Shown in pieces: positions 13,002-20,333 of a stretch of 23,661 bases of DNA (position 1 is its first letter; each line of letters starts with the position of its first letter). Source of the DNA: Bacteroidota bacterium. GTDB lineage: Bacteria > Bacteroidota > Ignavibacteria > Palsa-1295. Both the position numbers and the translations under genes were made by a program. Under the pieces are notes generated by a model. The model ran no database searches. It had not been told where the DNA came from and saw only the letters and a list, made by a program, of their open reading frames with translations. Location of the stretch: assembly GCA_025363505.1 (NCBI GenBank), contig JANYDV010000110.1, positions 1 to 23,661 of the forward strand, given 5' to 3'.

Positions 13002-14690
13002 TTACTTTGCTACGACAAATCTCACCATACGTGAACCGCTTGGCAGATTGAGTTTAACAAAATAGACTCCGTTTGTAAAAGTGCTGCAATCAAATTGCAA
13101 TGAGTAATCACCGGTGATATTTACACCGGCAAATGATTTGATCTCCTTGCCGCTAATATCAATTATTGTAGCACTAACAAATCCGCCTCTGCTCAAATGC
13201 AATGTAAGCATTGTCGAATTTGACGCAGGATTTGGATAGATCGAAATACGCTCTGCTTCGGGCGCAATTTCATTTACACTCGATTGTGGTTTAATAACAC
13301 CTGACAATCGAACAACTGTTCGCTTTGTGAGATCGGATGTATTTGAGAACACCACGATAGAATCACTATAAGTACCGGCATAATCAGTACGGAAACGAAT
13401 CGTATCGGTGTGTGCTTGCCCTTTGGCAAGTGTTATCGGAGCCCCACCTGAAAATACGAACGGAGATGACGGATTAGTAAAGGTCAAGTTCAGTGGGAGA
13501 TCGGCAGTTGATGAGTTCGTAATAGTGAGCAATAATGCTTGTGGCGTAGCCCCAACAATTACAGAATCAAATACCAATGACTTCCTATTGAACAACACTT
13601 TTGCAACAGTATCTGCACTGGCAGTCACCACTCCTGTGCCATAAAGAATAACATTGATCTTTTGGTTTGCTGTATCAGAGTTACTCGTGATCAAAAGTGT
13701 ATCCAGTATAGTACCAACAACCTTCGGCGCAAATGTTATTTCGACAGAAAGTGTGTCACCTTTTTTTAATGAATATGCCCCGGCACCTTTTGTGACAATA
13801 TAACTGGGGGTATGGGGATTTTGGATAGAACCAATCAAACTGTGTACCGTGTCAGTGCCGCTGTTAATCACTAATATTTTTTTGATTGTGGATGAATCAG
13901 TGCGAACTGATCCGAACAATACAAATTTTGGATTTACAGTAATTTTAGGAATGGTGTCAATTCCAATACCGGTACCATTGAGTATAACTTTAACAGTGTC
14001 ATTGGCAGTGTCAGCATTACTGGAAATGATCAGAGTATCATGAAATGTACCGGCAACAGTAGGTTTGAAGTTGACATAAATACGCATTGTATCGCTTTGA
14101 TACAGCGTGAATGCACCTTCACCACTGGCTACCATAAATGGGGAGCCCTTTGCAGAACCTACTTTACCTTTGAGAGTTCTGATGGTATCGGAGGAATTCC
14201 AAATGATAAAGTTATTTTGTTTCTGAACACCGACGGAGACATTTCCGAAGTTTATTGTTTTCTGAGGGACGTTAATCTTCGGAAAAGTATCGGAAGCAAT
14301 TCCGGTACCAAGCATTCTGATCTTGGTCGGATTTTTTGCTGACGAAGTATCACCATCATGATGAATATACAATGAATCGTTAAGCGTACCAACCGATGTC
14401 GGTGCAAAGCGAATAGTAAAAGTGTGGGTCGCGCCGATGCTGATCGTAAATCCCGTATCATTATTCAAGATAGAATACTGATTGGTTAACGGAAGATCGA
14501 CGCTCACGTGTACTGCGGCTGTTGCCGTTGAATCAGCACGTAATGTCACGACAAGATCTTTGGTCTTGGTGACAGTGACGTTACCAAAATTTTGCGTTTT
14601 GCCGCTAATCGTAAACTTCGGTCTTGGTGGCTGAGCGATAGAAATTGATGCAAAACACACAAAAAATACAAGAAGTATAAGACGTTTCAT
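13002..14690 (-). CDS. Secreted protein with four choice-of-anchor-D-like repeats and T9SS tail
   Basis: A 562-residue protein with a signal peptide (MKRLILLVFFVCFASISIAQ, cleavage near A19) and a type A T9SS sorting domain at 482-562 (ISIYPNPASNSTMLTLHL, then ISGKEIKSF and GVYFVKLNLPSGSRMVRFVV). Between them are four tandem beta-sandwich repeats of about 105 residues, at roughly 25-131, 137-243, 248-353 and 362-467. Each has a NFGNV/FGSV start, a middle segment ending in TIRFAPTSVGT, YVNFKPTVAGT, ITFAPKVVGT or IRFRTDYAGT, then DTLIISSNADT and LNGTG. This is the ASH/choice-of-anchor-D pattern. No catalytic residues are seen, so it is probably a surface or adhesion-type structural protein. It is monocistronic: its own terminator follows, and the next gene right is divergent. 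Confidence 0.88.
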   Translation of the reverse strand: MKRLILLVFFVCFASISIAQPPRPKFTISGKTQNFGNVTVTKTKDLVVTLRADSTATAAVHVSVDLPLTNQYSILNNDTGFTISIGATHTFTIRFAPTSVGTLNDSLYIHHDGDTSSAKNPTKIRMLGTGIASDTFPKINVPQKTINFGNVSVGVQKQNNFIIWNSSDTIRTLKGKVGSAKGSPFMVASGEGAFTLYQSDTMRIYVNFKPTVAGTFHDTLIISSNADTANDTVKVILNGTGIGIDTIPKITVNPKFVLFGSVRTDSSTIKKILVINSGTDTVHSLIGSIQNPHTPSYIVTKGAGAYSLKKGDTLSVEITFAPKVVGTILDTLLITSNSDTANQKINVILYGTGVVTASADTVAKVLFNRKSLVFDSVIVGATPQALLLTITNSSTADLPLNLTFTNPSSPFVFSGGAPITLAKGQAHTDTIRFRTDYAGTYSDSIVVFSNTSDLTKRTVVRLSGVIKPQSSVNEIAPEAERISIYPNPASNSTMLTLHLSRGGFVSATIIDISGKEIKSFAGVNITGDYSLQFDCSTFTNGVYFVKLNLPSGSRMVRFVVAK

Positions 14691-14776
14691 AGGGGTATAA
14701 GTGTTATAATGAGCCTAATACGACACTTATTTGCAAGAATAATTTCATTTAATTCTAAGGTAATTTTTTCGTAATA
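14691..14776. promoter_or_regulatory. Divergent promoter region with inverted repeat
   Basis: Between two divergently transcribed genes, ATAAGTGT (14697-14704) and ACACTTAT (14723-14730) form a perfect 8-bp inverted repeat with an 18-base spacer. The spacer contains TATAAT (14705-14710), a candidate -10 box for the plus-strand gene at 14777. It could be a shared operator; the evidence is limited to the repeat and its location. Confidence 0.35.
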
Positions 14777-16129
14777 ATGACTTACTTTCTCTACGTCGCT
14801 ATCCCATTGATTCTCTTTGGGTTAGGATGGTACTATCGTTACCGTTTCATTTCGTTTTGCAAGAATGAAATAACAAACGATATGGGTTTTTTCGATCTCG
14901 AAGGATATACCGATAGGTCTTCCTATGTTCCGGGAGAAGAGATTTGTTTGTTTGTGTACTCAGAATTCGAAGATACTCAATACTCGATAGAGTCAATTAT
15001 CGGACAACAAGAAATCAATATGGGTAATGATACCACTATTGGCATTCAAAACCAGATACATTCCGATAATCAATCGGTCGAAGGGTGCAATTGGCAACTG
15101 ACAAAGAGAATAGAATTGCCGAAAGACATGAGTCAAGGCTACTATCAGATCGTGCTCTCTTCACAACAACAGAAAAAGACATTCTCGATTCCTTTTATTG
15201 TATCAGCAAATATAAAAGCAAAGATCATTATTCTTGCTCCTGTTTCGACATGGAATGCCTATAACCCATGGGGTGGCAAATCGCTTTATCAAAATAAATA
15301 TGAGAATAAAACGGTGTATAAAGTGAGCACCTTGCGTCCCAATACGGCATTTCAGCTGAATCATTCGATAAAAACCGAAGCAAATATCACCGAGTGGTTT
15401 ACAAAAAATTATAATGCTGTCGTTGTCTATCCTGACTATTATCTTGAATCACGTCCGGAGTTATTCGCCGACTGTGGGCTTGTTGTGTTGGCATATCATT
15501 GTGAATATGTAAGCAAATCAATGTATAATAAACTTCAACATATCATCGCAAGAGGTGCATCAATGATCTCTCTTGGTGCGAATCAATTATATTGGGTCGC
15601 AAAATGGAACAACGACCATACCCAAATGGAGTGTCGAAAAGACCTTACAATGTTCGACAACTCTTTCACCTATGGCGGACTATGGAAACATCACTTTCGC
15701 AAACAAGAAGCACTTTGCGGTTCGAGATTCACCGGATCAGGAATGCATACATTCGCACCATACACTATCACCAATGCCGACCACTGGCTCTTCAATAATA
15801 CAAATCTAAGGAATGGTGATCTATTCGGAATTAACGGCGTTTCGGGGAGACCTATCTCCGGCGCCGAAACAGATAAGCATTCATCCACATCAGACAATCT
15901 AGAGATCATCGCTCATGGCTTGAATTGCGAGAATGAATCACAAGGCAAAATTTACGACGGGGATCGATCAATATGGAATGGCGAAGGAGGTGCTGATCTG
16001 TTACTAAAATCATTACAGAATAACAATGCCGTACTTTCAACAGGATCAATCGAAAGTGGAGCCGGATTAGGCTATGACGAAGTATTTACTACTATCGTGA
16101 AAAATTTTATCGCGCGTTATGCAATTTAA
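14777..16129 (+). CDS. Membrane-anchored N,N-dimethylformamidase-beta-like protein
   Basis: A 450-residue protein with an N-terminal membrane anchor (residues 2-19) and a short basic stretch after it. Residues ~38-142 look like a beta domain starting SSYVPGEEICLFVYSE. From about 148 it follows the C-terminal domain of the N,N-dimethylformamidase large subunit: APVSTWNAYNPWGGKSLY (154-171), STLRP, VVYPDYYL, LVVLAYHCEYVSKSMYNKL (235-253), a GASMISLGANQLYWVAKW stretch, GSRFTGSGMHTFAPYT, and STGSIESGAGLGYDE near the end. This domain has a glutamine-amidotransferase-like fold. DMFase itself splits dimethylformamide using iron and a small subunit; no small subunit is encoded here, and the substrate is unknown. 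It converges on the GT9 gene, with their stop codons interlocked in TTAA at 16126-16129. Confidence 0.75.
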   Translation: MTYFLYVAIPLILFGLGWYYRYRFISFCKNEITNDMGFFDLEGYTDRSSYVPGEEICLFVYSEFEDTQYSIESIIGQQEINMGNDTTIGIQNQIHSDNQSVEGCNWQLTKRIELPKDMSQGYYQIVLSSQQQKKTFSIPFIVSANIKAKIIILAPVSTWNAYNPWGGKSLYQNKYENKTVYKVSTLRPNTAFQLNHSIKTEANITEWFTKNYNAVVVYPDYYLESRPELFADCGLVVLAYHCEYVSKSMYNKLQHIIARGASMISLGANQLYWVAKWNNDHTQMECRKDLTMFDNSFTYGGLWKHHFRKQEALCGSRFTGSGMHTFAPYTITNADHWLFNNTNLRNGDLFGINGVSGRPISGAETDKHSSTSDNLEIIAHGLNCENESQGKIYDGDRSIWNGEGGADLLLKSLQNNNAVLSTGSIESGAGLGYDEVFTTIVKNFIARYAI

Positions 16130-17220
16130 GAAAGCGACCTTACTGCAGCCATCACAGCATCAATCTCAATATCCCTGATGCATAAGAAATGCTCTTCAGG
16201 ATCTATCCTATAACAAACAAGGGCTTTCGGTGAATAGATAAAACAAGGACGGCAGTCGATTCCGGTTTGGACAATTTTATATCTCGTCTTCCAGGGATGA
16301 ACATAGGTTTCATTTGTCGGTCCAAAAATAGCAACCGTCGGCAGTTGCAAAGCCCCTGCAATATGCATCAATGCTGAATCATTGGAAACGAATAGATTCG
16401 TTCGCTTCATTATGGCAATAGAGTCCATTATTGATTTCGTTCGCACTTCTATTACGGCATCTCCGGCAATTCGAAGAATGATCTCATTGGCTTCAGTATC
16501 ATCAGGTCCGCCAAAAAGCAAAACAACAGCGCCCTGTTCATCTTTTAATTTTTTAGCAAGCCCGGCAAATTTTTCGGGAGCCCAACGCCTCTTAATATGA
16601 TTTTTGAAGAGCGCAGTACCTGCATGAAATCCGACAATCTGTGGAGAGTCTTCAATACGATGTTCATGGATCCACTGATCGGCAAAGTCGATATTACTTT
16701 GAGTGAGATAGAGTTCAAGTGGCGGCAGTGAATTTTCATCCAGATCAGGATGAATACCCATCAGAGAAAGAAGATGAACATTTTCTTCGACGCAGTGTAA
16801 GGCGTCGTTCTCCGCAACAGTATCCGAGTTAAGCCAATTCAGGTTTTGCCAATCACGCCGTTTATATCGTACACCAATTCTTTTTGCCGCTCCAAGGAGG
16901 AGTGCAAAAACATTATATTCACGTCTGTTTTGCGGATATATATTTATCGAAACATCAAATGCGAGCGTTCGCAAATGGAAGAGGAACAACAATCCCTCAG
17001 CCGTATTACTGTGAATAAAATCAAAGTAGTGTACGGTATTAACTAATGGGTTCGAACGAAAGAGATCACGGGTTGCGGCAAACATTACCAAGATATGAAT
17101 ATCTGCCTCAGGTTTTGCTTCCCGAAGTAAGCGCAGCATTGGTGTTGCCAAAAGTGCATCACCAATTCCCGGCAACGCGATGATCAGAATCTTCTCAGGC
17201 TTGCTCACGCTTTTTGCCAA
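16126..17220 (-). CDS. Glycosyltransferase family 9 (heptosyltransferase-like)
   Basis: A 364-residue GT-B glycosyltransferase of the ADP-heptose:LPS heptosyltransferase family. Diagnostic parts are KILIIALPGIGDALLATPML (10-29) at the N-terminus, VGFHAGTALFKNHIKRRWAP (196-215), VVLLFGGPDDTEA, and the donor-binding LFVSNDSALMHIAGAL with IFGPTNE (276-304). A cysteine cluster, Cys323, Cys326, Cys336 and Cys347 (in CRPCFIY, LVCYR and LCIRDI), is common in the family. It would add heptose or a related sugar to LPS core on the cytoplasmic face of the inner membrane; the true donor is not determined. Its start overlaps the end of the YfhO-family gene by 26 bases, so the two are translationally linked. 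With gmhA at 8403-8987 it supports heptose in the envelope. Confidence 0.88.
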   Translation of the reverse strand: MAKSVSKPEKILIIALPGIGDALLATPMLRLLREAKPEADIHILVMFAATRDLFRSNPLVNTVHYFDFIHSNTAEGLLFLFHLRTLAFDVSINIYPQNRREYNVFALLLGAAKRIGVRYKRRDWQNLNWLNSDTVAENDALHCVEENVHLLSLMGIHPDLDENSLPPLELYLTQSNIDFADQWIHEHRIEDSPQIVGFHAGTALFKNHIKRRWAPEKFAGLAKKLKDEQGAVVLLFGGPDDTEANEIILRIAGDAVIEVRTKSIMDSIAIMKRTNLFVSNDSALMHIAGALQLPTVAIFGPTNETYVHPWKTRYKIVQTGIDCRPCFIYSPKALVCYRIDPEEHFLCIRDIEIDAVMAAVRSLS

Positions 17221-19474
17221 GACTACAGAACACCAGCCCCAAGACCGTTGCTCCGAGCGTGATAAGAGTTATGAGCGAACCCGTATGAAATGCAGCCGAT
17301 TCATATTTTAGAACAACAGTGTGATCGCCTTTTGGAACTTCGACAGCGCGGAGCGCCGTGAAGGCACGATAGAGTTTTACCTCTTTGCCATCAAGATAAG
17401 CATGCCACGCAGGGTAGTAAATTTCTGAAAAGAATAATATACCATTCTCAGAAGTTTTTACTGTTGTTTCGATTTCATCAGTCCCATAATGCGAGATGGT
17501 GGCTTGTGAATTAGCATCAATATTTGTCACTGGGAGCGACGGTTGTTCTTCGAGAAGTATTACATTCCTAACATCAAATAACGAATCTGTCCTAAGCATC
17601 GCCTTTGCTTCTTCATCAGGCTTGACGACTGTCTTATAATACATCTTTACTCTCGGCAAGTACGTCGTGCGCTGACCAAAACCTGTCCCATTAGCATTAC
17701 TCATTATTGACCATTTAATATTCAGCAGATCAGCCGTAATCTCAGGATTGGCGCATTGCGGTGCATTCCGTTGCAATACCAATGGGTTGTATCCTTCAAG
17801 CAATTGAATCCGATCATAAGCACCTTGATTACGTTTCAAGAGCATACCGTTGGCACCACGGATTCTTGCGCGAGAAAACTCCTTCTCTTGATCCTGTTTG
17901 AGCATATCAACCAACTGTGGTTGTTCGCGGTATGCCTCGCGTGGATCTTTGGTCGTAGCATTCAAACCGGTGCCATATACAAACAACTCGATTGTTGTAA
18001 TAGCAATAACACTAATAGCAAGCCCAATACCATTTATTTTTTTGAAGGCTACCATCAACCCAATGAGAAGCGTTACAAGCACAGGAAATGCCGCTAAACT
18101 TGTCGCCCAAGAAACAGCCTCCGATGCTTCGGCAGGTGCCCCTACCATGAATGACTGTGGCGAGAACAATTTCATTGCACCCATAACCCATACAAGTGTT
18201 ACTACACCCAAGATGCCGAAGAGTGCTTTTTTCGTCTGTTCGGATATCCCATTTTTAAGGATTGCCGCAAGACCAACTCCGCCAAGTGCTGTCATTGAAA
18301 ACGAAAAGACCATCATCATTCTCGCCGGCGTGCGAAGTTTATCAAATAGCGGCAGCGAAAAAAATATTTTGTATAATGGGAAGTGATCACCGAGCGCGAA
18401 TAGCAAAGCGAATAAACTCATCGCGGCAAAGAACGGCACATATTTCTTTTTCCAATTACCAAATGCCGCAACGACAGCCAACACTAATGGCATAATACCG
18501 ATATAGCACATCGTCTCCCACGACAAATAGAATGCACCATTCCAATATGGTACTTTTGCTTCTCGCATTGCATCGGTGACACCAAAAAGTCTTGGCAGAA
18601 TAAGGGTAAGTAAATGCCCAAATGTCAGTGAGCCTTCGACAGAATTTTGAAACGTAATTGTATCACGACGCGAAAGTGAAGCAAGTTCTTGTGATGGTAA
18701 AAATTGGATCGCAAATATTCCGATGGCAATCACTGCCGGAATGAGCATTCGAACAACAGTGAATACACTTACTTCTCCTTGGTCTTTGTTTCGTAAGCGA
18801 TAGACCAGCTCATAGATCGCGAGCAGTGCTAAAAAGAATGTGAGGAACAATGTTGTTTGAGGATGTCCGGCAAGGTACATTGCTCCGAGCAAGAGGCCGG
18901 CTCCCAACGAGTACTTCCAAGAATCAGAACCTTTCAAAAACAGCAGCACTACCCACGGGAAAATCGCTAATTGATAGACGATCATTTGATGCATCGTCTG
19001 ACCCGTCATAAATCCACACAACGAAAAAGCAATTGCCGCAAGCATCGCCGACCATTGATCAGTCTTAAATATAGTACGAACCAAATAATACATCCCAACT
19101 GCAGCCACCAAATAATGCAATACAATAAACCACTGCATTATTATCGGGGAAAGATGTCCGTCGGAGACAAACAGTGCTTGCACGAGATTCATCGGATACC
19201 AAAACGCGACCTGAATATCTGCCATAAACGGCATCCCGCAAAACACATAAGGATTCCAACCCGGAAGATGCCCGGAGGCGAGACTACTGGTTGCAAGGGT
19301 GCGGAAGGGAAATTCTTGCTCGACAAAATCTTCCCAAAGAAATTTCCCGCCAAAGAGCAGAGGATAATAAAAAATAATTACGACCACTGCCAGAATCGCA
19401 ATGACGACCCCCGGTGAGAGGAGTGGCAAACGTGTTGCCGGCGAAGTCTTTGGTTGTGATGACGTTTTTGCCAT
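17195..19474 (-). CDS. YfhO-family multi-spanning membrane protein
   Basis: A 759-residue membrane protein with more than ten hydrophobic segments. The N-terminal signature WEDFVEQEFPFRTLATSSLA then GHLPGWNPYVFCGMPFMADIQ and FWYPMNLVQ is typical of the YfhO family (GT-C-like fold with acidic residues in the first periplasmic loop). A soluble part at ~530-735 ends with FSEIYYPAWHAYLDGKEVKLYRA and a final membrane segment before KKREQA, also as in the family. YfhO proteins are predicted to transfer sugars from lipid carriers to lipids or polymers such as lipoteichoic acid in Gram-positives; the role in Gram-negatives is unclear. It starts 63 bases after the GT2 gene, which makes polyprenyl-phosphate sugars, a plausible donor. 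Its 3' end overlaps the GT9 gene. Confidence 0.87.
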   Translation of the reverse strand: MAKTSSQPKTSPATRLPLLSPGVVIAILAVVVIIFYYPLLFGGKFLWEDFVEQEFPFRTLATSSLASGHLPGWNPYVFCGMPFMADIQVAFWYPMNLVQALFVSDGHLSPIIMQWFIVLHYLVAAVGMYYLVRTIFKTDQWSAMLAAIAFSLCGFMTGQTMHQMIVYQLAIFPWVVLLFLKGSDSWKYSLGAGLLLGAMYLAGHPQTTLFLTFFLALLAIYELVYRLRNKDQGEVSVFTVVRMLIPAVIAIGIFAIQFLPSQELASLSRRDTITFQNSVEGSLTFGHLLTLILPRLFGVTDAMREAKVPYWNGAFYLSWETMCYIGIMPLVLAVVAAFGNWKKKYVPFFAAMSLFALLFALGDHFPLYKIFFSLPLFDKLRTPARMMMVFSFSMTALGGVGLAAILKNGISEQTKKALFGILGVVTLVWVMGAMKLFSPQSFMVGAPAEASEAVSWATSLAAFPVLVTLLIGLMVAFKKINGIGLAISVIAITTIELFVYGTGLNATTKDPREAYREQPQLVDMLKQDQEKEFSRARIRGANGMLLKRNQGAYDRIQLLEGYNPLVLQRNAPQCANPEITADLLNIKWSIMSNANGTGFGQRTTYLPRVKMYYKTVVKPDEEAKAMLRTDSLFDVRNVILLEEQPSLPVTNIDANSQATISHYGTDEIETTVKTSENGILFFSEIYYPAWHAYLDGKEVKLYRAFTALRAVEVPKGDHTVVLKYESAAFHTGSLITLITLGATVLGLVFCSLGKKREQA

Positions 19475-19537
19475 ACGAGAAAGATCGTTTAAAAATACGA
19501 AATTACGAATTGAGGACGCATCTCACACCAAGAACAA

Positions 19538-20260
19538 CTACTGATGCAATTTCCGGATGCGTAACAATTCAAAAAACATTTTTGAAGAATCGCTCACAGC
19601 CCCGACAGTGGTACGCTCGTCATTGTACCATTCTATGGCAATTTCCTTTATTTTATACCCAAGTTTCTGAGCGATATAGAGTATATCGACATCGAATGAA
19701 AACCCTAATACTTTTTGCTCAGCAAAGATTTTCTCCGCCGCTTCAGCTCGAAAGCCTTTGAAACCACACTGGGTATCCTTAATTCCACGGAGCACAAAAA
19801 TTTGTACGAGGAAATTAAAGAACTTCCCCATTGCTTCGCGGTACCAAGGCTGATGGACTTTTACGAGAGCCCCACCATCAAGAGCCCGGCTCCCAATGAC
19901 GACATCAAAGTCGCCTTTTTCAAATACAGCAAATATTTTTTCTACTTCGTAGATCGGTGTTGACAAATCGGCGTCTGTAAAAATGCGTATCTCACCCTTG
20001 GCTTCAAGCATTCCCGCTTTGACAGCCGCACCTTTACCTTGATTAACACCAAGTTCGATCAGACGATAAGACACATTTGACGACTGTAATGAAAGAAAAT
20101 GTTTTTTTACGACTTCGACAGTATTATCCGGGGAGCCGTCATCGCAGACGAGAACTTCACTGAGGTAATTTGCCGATGATAGATATGTATTAATCGTATC
20201 AAGGGACGGACCGATACGTTCGGCTTCACGAAAAGCGGGGATGATCAGTGATAGATACAA
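19538..20260 (-). CDS. Glycosyltransferase family 2, dolichyl-phosphate-glucosyltransferase-like
   Basis: A 240-residue GT-A glycosyltransferase. It has the family start SLIIPAFREAERIGPSL, the nucleotide-sugar motif VCDDGSPDNT (38-47), NQGKGAAVKAG, and TDADLSTPI (95-103) for the metal-binding aspartates. It continues with VIGSRALDGGALV and DTQCGFKGFRAEAAEKIF (162-179), then FSFDVDILYIAQKLGYKI. The last two blocks are typical of the ALG5/dolichyl-phosphate beta-glucosyltransferase branch, which moves glucose or another sugar from a nucleotide to a polyprenyl phosphate. No membrane segment follows, so it would act on the cytoplasmic face with a lipid carrier. Its product could feed the YfhO-family protein encoded 63 bases downstream. 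It lies 31 bases after the terminator of the DUF2723 gene. Confidence 0.9.
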   Translation of the reverse strand: MYLSLIIPAFREAERIGPSLDTINTYLSSANYLSEVLVCDDGSPDNTVEVVKKHFLSLQSSNVSYRLIELGVNQGKGAAVKAGMLEAKGEIRIFTDADLSTPIYEVEKIFAVFEKGDFDVVIGSRALDGGALVKVHQPWYREAMGKFFNFLVQIFVLRGIKDTQCGFKGFRAEAAEKIFAEQKVLGFSFDVDILYIAQKLGYKIKEIAIEWYNDERTTVGAVSDSSKMFFELLRIRKLHQ

Positions 20261-20283
20261 CAGCGTAATGTGTAACGTTTACG

Positions 20284-20312
20284 TAACAAAAGGGCGACCA
20301 TAGAGCCGCCCT
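20284..20312 (-). terminator. Terminator after the DUF2723 gene
   Basis: On the minus strand, AGGGCGGC (20312-20305), loop TCTATG and GTCGCCCT (20298-20291) form an 8-bp stem with one G-U pair, followed by TTTGTT. It lies 22 bases after the stop at 20334 and just before the GT2 start at 20260, so the downstream genes have little space for a separate promoter. Confidence 0.75.
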
Positions 20313-20333
20313 AATGAATGAGTATAGTGTTCT

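Noticed and set aside
13002..14690. Possible DNA tandem repeats from the four protein repeats
   Set aside because: Similarity between the repeats is visible only at protein level; the DNA copies are strongly diverged.
17898..18386. 162-residue ORF on the plus strand inside the YfhO-family gene
   Set aside because: Fully antisense to a well-supported membrane protein gene; its sequence has no domain and its hydrophobic stretches mirror the gene's own codon pattern.
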